Made by a program: the position numbers and the translations under genes
Part shown: positions 1-6,445 of the stretch, piece by piece
Numbering within the stretch: the stretch's first letter is position 1
Layout of the letters: every line of letters begins with the position of its first letter
Notes under the pieces: generated by a model
The model's database searches: none
Seen by the model: only the letters and a program-made list of their open reading frames with translations
What the model was told of the DNA's origin: nothing
From: an archaeon
GTDB taxonomy: Archaea > Nanobdellota > Nanobdellia > Pacearchaeales > GW2011-AR1
Length of the DNA: 8,158 nt
Assembly (NCBI GenBank): GCA_030699005.1
Contig: JAUYLQ010000015.1
Span: 1-8,158 of the forward strand
Direction of reading: 5' to 3'

Positions 1-215
1 TTCTTTTCAGCATTTTCTTTGTCAGGCAAAATTTTAGGGTCTGCTCTAAGTTCGATTCTTTTTTTTATATCGCTTACAATTTCTTTTATCTTCCCCTCTC
101 CGCTTTTGAAGAAATTTTCGTTTTTGGTATAAACTACGATATTTGCTCCTTCAAAAGATGCTTCAGAAACCTCTCCGTGAAGTCTCTCTGTAATATTTTT
201 TAAAATTTCTAACAT
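1..215 (-). CDS. aCPSF1 (FttA) beta-CASP ribonuclease, N-terminal 71 residues, cut by the window edge
   Basis: This is the 5' end of a minus-strand gene starting at ATG 215 and running off the left edge. The visible residues begin MLEILKNITERLHGEVSEAS, then FEGANIVVYTKNENFF (21-36), then a lysine-rich helix and RIELRADP (53-60). This order matches my memory of the N-terminal KH-like domain of archaeal aCPSF1, which has 'FEGPEVVIYTKNPELF'-type and 'KRIVVRPDPS'-type segments. The full family is about 630-640 residues, with two KH domains followed by a metallo-beta-lactamase/beta-CASP nuclease; none of the catalytic part is visible. The protein is a 5'-3' exo/endonuclease that cleaves nascent RNA at U-rich sites and acts as the general archaeal termination factor. 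It lies 28 bp behind psmB on the same strand, so it is probably cotranscribed; the pairing of these two genes is, from memory, common in archaea. No strong SD precedes the ATG. Confidence 0.82.
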   Translation of the reverse strand, partial: MLEILKNITERLHGEVSEASFEGANIVVYTKNENFFKSGEGKIKEIVSDIKKRIELRADPKILPDKENAEK

Positions 216-232
216 TTTTCTTTCTTTTATTT

Positions 233-243
233 AAACAAAAAAA
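233..243 (-). terminator. oligo-T tract directly after the psmB stop codon
   Basis: Read on the minus strand, the 11 bases after the psmB TAA are TTTTTTTGTTT. Archaeal termination typically occurs at short T-rich tracts without a hairpin, and aCPSF1 cleaves U-rich RNA. The tract lies in the 28 bp between psmB and the aCPSF1 gene, so it could cause partial termination or processing between the two. It may equally be chance in AT-rich DNA. Confidence 0.35.
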
Positions 244-879
244 TTATTCTCTCTTTTCATAATTGGGAGTGATAACTTCTTCAACAACTTTTTTAATCCC
301 TTCTTTTGTGATTGTATAAATATCAATTCCATATCCTGAACCCATATCCCTTTGTGATGAGGATTTTATTGCTTCTTTTGCAAGTTCAACTCCTTCTTTT
401 ACAACCATGCTTTTTTTGTACTGTCTTTCCAAAAGACCCAATACAAAAGGCATCCCTGAACCAAAGCTTGCGTCATAATCTTCAACTTTTCTTACATGTC
501 CGGCAGGGTCAGTTGAATAAAGTTCGGCTGAGCCATCCTCATTAAATCCTGTAAGAAGGTAAGCTGATTGGCCGGAAGTTCTAAAGTTTGAAAGAAGTCC
601 TGCAGCTTGTTTTACTGTTGGGCGTGATTTTGACCGCAATTCCTTTAATTTCAATTCAGCAGCCAAGTATTTCGGGATTTTTTGGATTTCTGCAGCCATT
701 CCGCATCCTGCCATTACCAAGTAACCATTTATTGGAAAGACTTTTTTCTCTGTTTTCCCCATTACGAGATTTCCAGCTGATACCTGATTATCTGCAGCCA
801 TTACAACTCCGTCTTTACAAACAATTCCCAGGATTGTAGTTCCTGTTTTCAAAATATTTTTCTTAAAGTCGTCGTCCAT
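244..879 (-). CDS. psmB: 20S proteasome beta subunit, catalytic
   Basis: This is the N-terminal-nucleophile peptidase subunit that forms the inner rings of the 20S proteasome and carries out ATP-dependent protein degradation in the cytoplasm. The 211-residue precursor has a 13-residue propeptide ending KTG, followed by TTILGI. Cleavage after Gly13 would expose Thr14 as catalytic Thr1. Asp30 (mature D17) and Lys46 (mature K33) complete the active centre. The supporting GSG (140-142) and the QRD...SG segment with Asp178 and Ser181 are also present, so the subunit should be active. The length is normal for the family. One oddity is that the residue after D17-N18 is Gln (Q32), where Arg19 is usual. 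No alpha subunit lies in the window. Its divergent neighbour is a peptidase (pepF) and its downstream neighbour is aCPSF1. The start is supported by the short propeptide. Confidence 0.95.
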   Translation of the reverse strand: MDDDFKKNILKTGTTILGIVCKDGVVMAADNQVSAGNLVMGKTEKKVFPINGYLVMAGCGMAAEIQKIPKYLAAELKLKELRSKSRPTVKQAAGLLSNFRTSGQSAYLLTGFNEDGSAELYSTDPAGHVRKVEDYDASFGSGMPFVLGLLERQYKKSMVVKEGVELAKEAIKSSSQRDMGSGYGIDIYTITKEGIKKVVEEVITPNYEKRE

Positions 880-929
880 TTTTCTTAATAAAACCTATTA
901 GAATTTCCAAAATTAAGGGGAACCAACAA

Positions 930-938
930 TTTATAAAG
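930..938. promoter_or_regulatory. palindromic TATA box between psmB and pepF
   Basis: TTTATAAA at 930-937 is a perfect palindrome centred about 25.5 nt upstream of the pepF ATG at 959. That is the spacing expected for a leaderless archaeal transcript. On the opposite strand the same box lies about 54 nt from the psmB ATG, which would give psmB a leader of roughly 25-28 nt. The only alternative psmB box is the weaker TTAATTTT at about 909-916 (minus strand). Assignment to pepF is good; use by psmB is tentative. Confidence 0.7.
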
Positions 939-958
939 ATTTCTATTTTCGGGTTTTG

Positions 959-2725
959 ATGAAAACTGAGTGGGATTTGAAGGATTTAGAAGTTAATTTC
1001 AATGAAGAAAGGAAGAATTATCAATCTGAAACGGAAAAATTTGCTTCAAAGTGGAAAAACAGGAAAGATTACCTTGAAAAACCGGAAATTTTAAAGGAAG
1101 CTTTGGAGGAATATGAAAAATTACTAACTGATTATCAAGAAACAAATGAGGAGGCTTATTATTGGTTAAAAGAAAAGAAAGATAGTGGGGACACGGATGT
1201 CACTTCTAAATTTAGGGGCGTAGAAAAGTTTTCTCAAAAAATGAATGACGAAATAAGGTTTTTTGGCCTTAAAGTTGCCAAAATTTCAAAAAAAAATCAA
1301 ACAAAATTTTTGGGCTATCCCGGTTTAAATGAATATAAACATTATCTTGAGGGTTCTTTTAATGAAGCCAAATATTTACTAAGTGAAAAAGAAGAGAAAA
1401 TTATTGATTTGAAATCAAGGAGTGCTCACAGTGCATGGGAAGACATGACCGATAAACTTCTTTTATCTGAAGAAAGAAAAACTTTGCTTGAAGATGGGTC
1501 TTATGGCAAAAAAACTTATCCGGATTTGTTAAACCTTATGAAAAGTAAAAACAAAAAAGTAAGGGAGAACGCTAAAATGAATTTTGAGTATATTTTGGAC
1601 AGACATGGAATTTCTGTTGAAGCAGAAATAAATGCTATTCTTAGAAATAAAGAAATTGATGATGAACTCAGAGGATTTAAAAGACCCGACTCTGAAAGGC
1701 ATTTGGATGATGATTTGGAAAGCGAAGTGGTCGATGCATTGATTAAATCTGTCACAAAAAGGTTTGAAATTTCGCATAAGTATTATGAATTAAAGTCAAA
1801 GTTACTTGGGGTTCCCAAACTCGATTATTCTGAAAGAGCAATGAATTATGGGGAAATAAAATCCGATTACAATTATGAAAATTCAGTTAAACTTGTAAAA
1901 AAAGTTTTGGGAAACTTGGATTCTGAATTTGGAGAAATTTTTTCAAATTTTGTCGAGACAGGGAAAATAGACGCATTTCCTAAAAAAGGAAAAGATGGAG
2001 GAGCATTTTGTGTCCACTTTACAAAAAATAAACCGGTGTACATTTTACTTAATCATGCAGGTAGTTTAGATGATGTTACGACAATTGCTCATGAAACCGG
2101 TCATGGGATTAATAATGAACTCATGAAAAAACAAAATTCTCTGAACTTTGGAACACCCCTTTCAACAGCTGAAGTTGCGTCGACGTTTATGGAAGACTTT
2201 GTTTTGGAAGAATTAACTAAGGAGGCAAGGGATGAAGAGAAACTTGCAATTTTGATGGAAAAATTAGATAGAGACATTTCTACAATACAAAGGCAGGTTG
2301 CTTTTTATAATTTTGAAAAGGAACTCCATAAAACTTTCAGAGAAAAGAGTTACTTGTCAAAAGAAGAAATTGGAGAACTGTTTAAGAGCAACTTATCTAA
2401 ATATATGGGTTCATCAGTTGATTGTTCAAAGGCTGATAATTGGTGGATGTATGTGGGTCACTTTAGGAGACCGTTTTATGTTTATTCTTACGCTTCAGGA
2501 CTTTTAATTTCAAAAACAATGCAGGAAAAGGTAAAGGAAAACCCAGAATTTGTAGGAAAAGTGAAAGATTTTTTGTCATCTGGAGAATCAAAATCCCCTA
2601 AGAAATTGTTTTTAGATATGGGAATTGACATAACAAAAGAAGATTTCTGGAATAAGGGGCTTGACGGACTTGAAAAAATTCTTGTTCAAACTGAAGCACT
2701 TGCCAAAAAATTGGGAAAGATTTAA
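959..2725 (+). CDS. pepF: M3 family zinc oligopeptidase, oligoendopeptidase F type
   Basis: This 588-residue cytoplasmic metallopeptidase would hydrolyse short peptides, such as those released by the proteasome. The zinc site HETGH is at 378-382, and Glu405 in the STAEVASTFMEDF segment is the probable third ligand. The segment GHFRRPFYVYSYASGL (500-515) matches the PepF 'HF..PFYVYQYA.G' substrate-binding/tyrosine motif. Near the C-terminus, FLSSGESKSPKKLFLDMGID matches the family's 'SGGSKSP' block. The N-terminal half is alpha-helical, as in the M3B fold, and the length is typical (about 560-600). ATG 959 is preferred over the TTG at 956 because the TATA box at 930-937 lies about 26 nt upstream, implying a leaderless message. 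Its stop overlaps the stop of the opposing gene by 4 bp. M3A thimet-type enzymes are the main alternative, but the motifs favour M3B. Confidence 0.93.
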   Translation: MKTEWDLKDLEVNFNEERKNYQSETEKFASKWKNRKDYLEKPEILKEALEEYEKLLTDYQETNEEAYYWLKEKKDSGDTDVTSKFRGVEKFSQKMNDEIRFFGLKVAKISKKNQTKFLGYPGLNEYKHYLEGSFNEAKYLLSEKEEKIIDLKSRSAHSAWEDMTDKLLLSEERKTLLEDGSYGKKTYPDLLNLMKSKNKKVRENAKMNFEYILDRHGISVEAEINAILRNKEIDDELRGFKRPDSERHLDDDLESEVVDALIKSVTKRFEISHKYYELKSKLLGVPKLDYSERAMNYGEIKSDYNYENSVKLVKKVLGNLDSEFGEIFSNFVETGKIDAFPKKGKDGGAFCVHFTKNKPVYILLNHAGSLDDVTTIAHETGHGINNELMKKQNSLNFGTPLSTAEVASTFMEDFVLEELTKEARDEEKLAILMEKLDRDISTIQRQVAFYNFEKELHKTFREKSYLSKEEIGELFKSNLSKYMGSSVDCSKADNWWMYVGHFRRPFYVYSYASGLLISKTMQEKVKENPEFVGKVKDFLSSGESKSPKKLFLDMGIDITKEDFWNKGLDGLEKILVQTEALAKKLGKI

Positions 2726-3081
2726 TCCTCTGAAAACATAAATGATAGGAAATTTATTCTTTTTCTTCTTTGAGCTTCCATGAATCCCGCTTTGTAATGG
2801 ACGTTCTCTGAAAGTTCATTTTGATAATCTTTTTTATATCTTTCTCCGTCCATTTTTCCTTTAAGGTAAAAATAAACAGCTTCTTTTAATTTTTTTATGT
2901 CTGGGTCAGGCTCCATTGCGATTTCTTTTAAATTTTCTGGGATTATTCGACATAGCCATCTTTCTAAATTTTCTCCCGAGTTATTTTGCCTTTTAATTAA
3001 TTTTACAAGTCCTTCTCCAACTTCGGAGTCTGAAGTGTATACTAAATATTTTGCTAAGTTCCCTTTAACATCGTCTCCCAT
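2722..3081 (-). CDS. unrecognised 119-residue soluble protein next to rad50
   Basis: I do not recognise this protein. It has 119 residues, no signal peptide and no transmembrane stretch. It is rich in charged residues and probably mostly alpha-helical. Notable parts are a WLCRIIPENL segment (43-52), a following acidic MEPDPDIKKLKE (56-67), YFYLKGKMDGERYKKDY, and a basic AQRRKRINFLSFMF tail. It has only one Cys, so there is no zinc finger. It lies 57 bp downstream of rad50 on the same strand, but a TATA-like box on the minus strand (3104-3111) centred about 26 nt before its ATG suggests its own leaderless promoter. Its TAA overlaps the pepF TAA tail to tail in the tetranucleotide TTAA (2722-2725). 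The promoter position, start codon and unbroken frame support a real gene. A role with Mre11-Rad50 is possible from position only. Confidence 0.72.
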   Translation of the reverse strand: MGDDVKGNLAKYLVYTSDSEVGEGLVKLIKRQNNSGENLERWLCRIIPENLKEIAMEPDPDIKKLKEAVYFYLKGKMDGERYKKDYQNELSENVHYKAGFMEAQRRKRINFLSFMFSED

Positions 3082-3103
3082 ATTTAACTTAATGTTTTAG
3101 AGG

Positions 3104-3111
3104 TTATAAAA
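3104..3111 (-). promoter_or_regulatory. TATA box of the 119-residue gene
   Basis: TTTTATAA on the minus strand is centred about 26 nt upstream of the ATG at 3081. There is no SD-like sequence between box and start, consistent with a leaderless transcript. It lies in the short gap after rad50, so this gene can be expressed separately from mre11-rad50. Confidence 0.65.
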
Positions 3112-3139
3112 TTAATTATTTAACACTTTTTTTACTTTT

Positions 3140-5185
3140 TCATTCTTTTCCACTAACTCCGTAATTCTTTTTGAATCTTATAACTTTTTCAACAAATCCT
3201 TCTATTTTTTGTTCGTGTGAAACAATAATTAATTGCTTAACATTAAGCTGTTCAAGAACCCCCCTCATTTTGTCAAGTTGCTGGTCACTAAAACCGTCGG
3301 TTGGTTCATCAAGGATTACAAGTTCTTTTGTTTTTATTTTGCTCATAAGGGAGTTTATTACCTGATTAAGTGCAAGTCTGTATGCAAGTGCGATTGCTGT
3401 CCTTTCCCCTCCTGAAAGGTCCTTATAATCAATCTCATAATCATGCTGCTCAATTAAAGGAGTAAAGTTATCAGTAAGCCTTACAACAAAATTGTCAGAA
3501 ACAAGCGTCTGGAACCACTCTGAAAAAAGTTTTGAAAACTCTTTTTTAAGGGAAGCCATAACATTTTTTTCAAGGAATGTGACGACCGGAACAAATTTTC
3601 TATTTATCCAATTTTCAAGTTCAGACAGGTAATCCAGCTTCTTTTTTATTTCCATTATCTTTTTTTGCTTTTCTTTTAATTCTGTAATTGTTCTCAAATA
3701 GACTTCAATTTCTTTTTTAACTTCAGCAAGTTTTATCTCTGAAATTTTTTCATTTTTTAGGGCATCTTTTAATTCTTTTTCTTTTTCAAGGTAAATTGAA
3801 TCATATTTTGATAAGGAGAAAAAGGAATCCCCTAAGGAAGAGAGATGTTTTTCTAAGAGGATTATATCCTTTTTCAAAAACTCTTCTCCTCTTTCAATTT
3901 CCTTTAATTTCTTTTCTTTTTCATTTATCCCTTCAAGCTTCATTTTAAGAATTTTCATGGAAGTGAGCTCTTTTTCACCTGATGAAATTTTCAATTCTGT
4001 TTCAGTTAAACTTCCAGAAATTTCTCTTTTCTCAAGTTCCAATTCTTCGATTCTTTTTTTTGCTTTTGAAATTTCATTGTAAGAGTTGTTCAGAACGTTT
4101 GCTCTGTGAACTGCATCGACATCCTGCTGGCAGGTCGGGCACGTTCTTAGGTCAGAGAGAGTATTGTGGAGTTTTTGATGCTCTTCTGACTTTCCCGTTA
4201 AAATCTCAATTTCCCAATTAATTTTTATTCTTTTGCTGAAAAACTTTTCCCTTTCTTTCCTATTTTCAATAATTGTTTTTTCAATTTCGCTTATTTTATT
4301 CTCGTCAAACTTTAAGTTTTTGAAGTTCTCAATTTCTTTTTTTATTTCCTTAATCGACTTTTCGCTGGATTGTAAATTTTCTTTTTTTGAAATAATCATT
4401 ATCTTAGACTTCCCAATTTCCTCTTTTATCCTGTTTTTTTCTTCCTGCTTTTTTTCAATTTCTTTTTTTTCTTTTTCTTTTTCTCTTCTCAATCTTCTTT
4501 TTTCATCTAAATCAGATTCCAAGGACTTTGTACTCTCTTTCATTTTTTCAAGTTCCTTCTCTTTATCCAAAATCCCTTTTTTTTCTTCATCCATGTTTGA
4601 GGTTATTCCTTCCATCATTCTTTTTTCTTCACGAAGTTTCAATCTCAGGACAGAAGCATTTTCGATAATTGTTTTGTATTTATCTATCCCAAAGACATGC
4701 CTTAAAGTATTTATTCTTACTTCTGAATCTTCAAGAATTATCTCTTTCATCTCTTCCTGGGGAGTGTATACAGTAAACTTGTAGAGGAGATCTTGTTTTT
4801 TTGAAAATTCAGAGGGATATTTTAAAAGGTCAAGTATTTTTTGCTTTAATTCTGTAACTGAAAGTTCAGTTCTTTCCCCATCTATTGTTATTGCAGAATA
4901 ATCCTGAGAGATGCTTTTTCCTTTTTTTAAGGTTCTTTCAACTGAAACTTTTTTTCCATCCACTTCAAAGTTTAAAGTAACTTTCCCGTTTTCCTTTCCG
5001 TTTCTTAGTAAACTTGATCCCCTTTGCCCCGGTTGAAGTCCGAATAAGCCAAATTCAATTGCAAGAAGGACTGAAGTTTTTCCTGATCCGATGTCTCCTG
5101 AAAGAAGTGTTGAACCCACGTCTAAATCTATTTCTTCATGTTCATAACTTCTTATGTTGTCCAAGATTATTTTTTTTATTATCAT
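3140..5185 (-). CDS. rad50: Rad50 SMC-like ATPase of the Mre11-Rad50 complex, compact form
   Basis: This ATPase binds and tethers DNA ends and controls the Mre11 nuclease in double-strand-break repair. The 681 residues show the full Rad50 order: an N-terminal lobe with Walker A GDIGSGKTS (30-38) and a Q-loop in TVYTPQEEM; a first coiled-coil arm (about 180-345) rich in Lys/Glu; the zinc hook CPTC at 349-352; a second arm (about 357-545); and a C-terminal lobe with signature DLSGGER (589-595), Walker B and D-loop LVILDEPTDGFS (622-633), and H-loop VSHE (655-658). All catalytic motifs look intact. The coil arms are short: from memory, archaeal Rad50 proteins are about 850-1000 residues. The start ATG overlaps the mre11 stop in ATGA (5182-5185), implying translational coupling. 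No strong SD is visible. The hook and signature favour Rad50 over a generic SMC protein; bacterial SbcC is usually longer. Confidence 0.95.
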   Translation of the reverse strand: MIIKKIILDNIRSYEHEEIDLDVGSTLLSGDIGSGKTSVLLAIEFGLFGLQPGQRGSSLLRNGKENGKVTLNFEVDGKKVSVERTLKKGKSISQDYSAITIDGERTELSVTELKQKILDLLKYPSEFSKKQDLLYKFTVYTPQEEMKEIILEDSEVRINTLRHVFGIDKYKTIIENASVLRLKLREEKRMMEGITSNMDEEKKGILDKEKELEKMKESTKSLESDLDEKRRLRREKEKEKKEIEKKQEEKNRIKEEIGKSKIMIISKKENLQSSEKSIKEIKKEIENFKNLKFDENKISEIEKTIIENRKEREKFFSKRIKINWEIEILTGKSEEHQKLHNTLSDLRTCPTCQQDVDAVHRANVLNNSYNEISKAKKRIEELELEKREISGSLTETELKISSGEKELTSMKILKMKLEGINEKEKKLKEIERGEEFLKKDIILLEKHLSSLGDSFFSLSKYDSIYLEKEKELKDALKNEKISEIKLAEVKKEIEVYLRTITELKEKQKKIMEIKKKLDYLSELENWINRKFVPVVTFLEKNVMASLKKEFSKLFSEWFQTLVSDNFVVRLTDNFTPLIEQHDYEIDYKDLSGGERTAIALAYRLALNQVINSLMSKIKTKELVILDEPTDGFSDQQLDKMRGVLEQLNVKQLIIVSHEQKIEGFVEKVIRFKKNYGVSGKE

Positions 5186-6348
5186 TCCAATTTCAAAACT
5201 TTAATTGATTCGCCCAAAAACCTTGAATTAAATGAATCAATTGTTTCTCCCTCCTGCTTTTCAGCGGATAGTGCTTCCATTAATTCCGGAATAAATCTGT
5301 TGAACTCTGATGGGTTTTCAAAAGAATATTTTTCTATTGTTTCTTTTTCGAGGTTTTCTTTATTTTTTATTTCTATGTCGATGTCAATTTCTTTTGTTTT
5401 CAGGTCATGAATATTCTTCAAAAAAAAGTAAGCTCCGTTTTCAATACAAAAATTCTCTATTCTTTCAAGCCTTAAGTCTGAAATTTTTTGGTTATCCAGT
5501 TCGCCATATACCCTCAAAAGAACTAGTTTATCTTTCAGGTTTCTTCTTCCAAGTTCTTTCAAGATTTCTTCGTTAGTAATGTTGGCATTTTTTACTTCAA
5601 ATTCTAAAGAGATAATTTCTTTTACTTTTATATCGATTTTCTCAAAGGGATTTCCCAAGTTTTCTGTGTCTACAATGTAAAAGCTCCCCGTTTCAACAGT
5701 TTCAAGTTCAGAGAAGTTATTGGGGAAAACCGGTCCAGGATAAACTAGGTTTTTGTATCTGAAATCTATATGGATGTGTCCGAGTGCATAATAATTTGCT
5801 TCGGGAAGCCTGTCTGCCTCAACGCATTCAATTGGAAGGACCCCCCTTACCTTGTCCATTGTTGTATGAAGCATTAGAATTTTGAACATTCCTGGGGCAT
5901 CTTCAAGTTTTAGTTTTTTTATGTCATGAACTTCAAGGCCGGACTTTTTCCCGGGATATCCATAAATTGCCACCCCATTCCATACTGTTGGAGAGAGGAG
6001 GATTTCCTCTTCTTTAAATTCTGCATTGAAAACATTTTTGCAAAAACCCCCTTTTTCCAAAACATCTAAAAAAGTTTTTCCTGAAGCCGAATAATCATGA
6101 GACCCTGCTATTATGAAAACAGGTATCTTTGCATCTTTTAATTTTTTAAATTCTGCGAAAGTTTCTTTCAAAGTTTCAATTGGGGGATATGCAGAATCGA
6201 ATAAGTCTCCCGCTATTAAAACAAAATCAACTTTTCTTTCTATGCAGGTTTTTATGACTTTTTGAAAAGCAGTGAAATTTAAGTCCTGCATAGGACCTTG
6301 TCTCCACCCCCCCAAGTGAACATCTGCAAAATGAGCGAAATTTACCAT
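5182..6348 (-). CDS. mre11: Mre11 (SbcD-like) DNA repair nuclease
   Basis: This is a Mn-dependent 3'-5' exonuclease and endonuclease that partners Rad50 in processing DNA ends. The 388 residues carry the calcineurin-type phosphoesterase motifs in order: ADVHLGG (D9, H11), GDLFD (D48), GSHD (82-85), LHTTMD (H161) and GHIH (H191, H193). The C-terminal part (about 215-388) would hold the capping domain and the Rad50-binding helices. One oddity is motif III, which reads GSHD where GNHD/GNHE is usual, so the metal-ligand Asn is Ser83 while catalytic His84 is kept. The length is normal. The stop overlaps the rad50 start. The ATG at 6348 is preceded by a GGAG 3 nt upstream, the only gene in the window with a clear SD-like sequence. 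Neither HerA nor NurA, common companions of this pair in archaea, is present in the window. Confidence 0.94.
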   Translation of the reverse strand: MVNFAHFADVHLGGWRQGPMQDLNFTAFQKVIKTCIERKVDFVLIAGDLFDSAYPPIETLKETFAEFKKLKDAKIPVFIIAGSHDYSASGKTFLDVLEKGGFCKNVFNAEFKEEEILLSPTVWNGVAIYGYPGKKSGLEVHDIKKLKLEDAPGMFKILMLHTTMDKVRGVLPIECVEADRLPEANYYALGHIHIDFRYKNLVYPGPVFPNNFSELETVETGSFYIVDTENLGNPFEKIDIKVKEIISLEFEVKNANITNEEILKELGRRNLKDKLVLLRVYGELDNQKISDLRLERIENFCIENGAYFFLKNIHDLKTKEIDIDIEIKNKENLEKETIEKYSFENPSEFNRFIPELMEALSAEKQEGETIDSFNSRFLGESIKVLKLE

Positions 6349-6351
6349 TTT

Positions 6352-6355
6352 CTCC
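6352..6355 (-). promoter_or_regulatory. short-spaced SD-like sequence of mre11
   Basis: GGAG on the minus strand, within AAAGGAGAAA, ends 3 nt before the mre11 ATG. That is close for an SD but fits a short leader of about 10-13 nt predicted from the upstream TATA box. It supports ATG 6348 as the start. Confidence 0.5.
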
Positions 6356-6379
6356 TTTATATTCTGAAAAAAGAGGAGG

Positions 6380-6391
6380 TATATAAATATA
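6380..6391 (-). promoter_or_regulatory. TATA box of the mre11-rad50 operon
   Basis: TATATTTATATA on the minus strand is centred about 37 nt upstream of the mre11 ATG. Transcription would start near 6360, giving a leader of about 11 nt that contains the GGAG. This is the only promoter in the window whose spacing predicts a leadered rather than leaderless message. It is nearly symmetrical, so its direction is set by position. Confidence 0.65.
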
Positions 6392-6415
6392 GTTGAGATT
6401 TATTCCAATTAAACC

Positions 6416-6423
6416 TTTTTAAA
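6416..6423 (+). promoter_or_regulatory. TATA-like box of the FAD/NAD oxidoreductase gene
   Basis: TTTTTAAA is centred about 26 nt before ATG 6446, with AATTAAACC just upstream in the position of a BRE. No SD lies between box and start, so a leaderless transcript is likely. It is arranged divergently from the mre11 TATA box, about 34 bp away. Confidence 0.55.
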
Positions 6424-6445
6424 CTCTTCACTTTTTCTATTTGGA

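Noticed and set aside
312..839. Plus-strand frames opposite psmB
   Set aside because: Leu/Gln-rich translations with no family resemblance, lying antisense to a well-supported proteasome gene.
956..958. TTG as an upstream start codon for pepF
   Set aside because: ATG follows immediately at 959 and the TATA box spacing fits the ATG; TTG would add only one residue.
4440..4500. Low-complexity T/C-rich stretch that might be a repeat or a regulatory pyrimidine tract
   Set aside because: It encodes the Lys/Glu/Arg-rich coiled coil of Rad50 on the minus strand, which explains the composition.
4233..4784. Long plus-strand frame of 183 codons opposite rad50
   Set aside because: It is the antisense of the Lys/Glu-rich Rad50 coil, giving an artificial Phe/Ser/Ile-rich protein; the Rad50 frame has all family motifs.
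2722..6348. Defence system built around the Rad50-like ATPase and nuclease
   Set aside because: The ATPase has a zinc hook and Rad50 motifs and pairs with a standard Mre11; no effector, methylase or toxin gene lies nearby, so ordinary DNA repair explains it.
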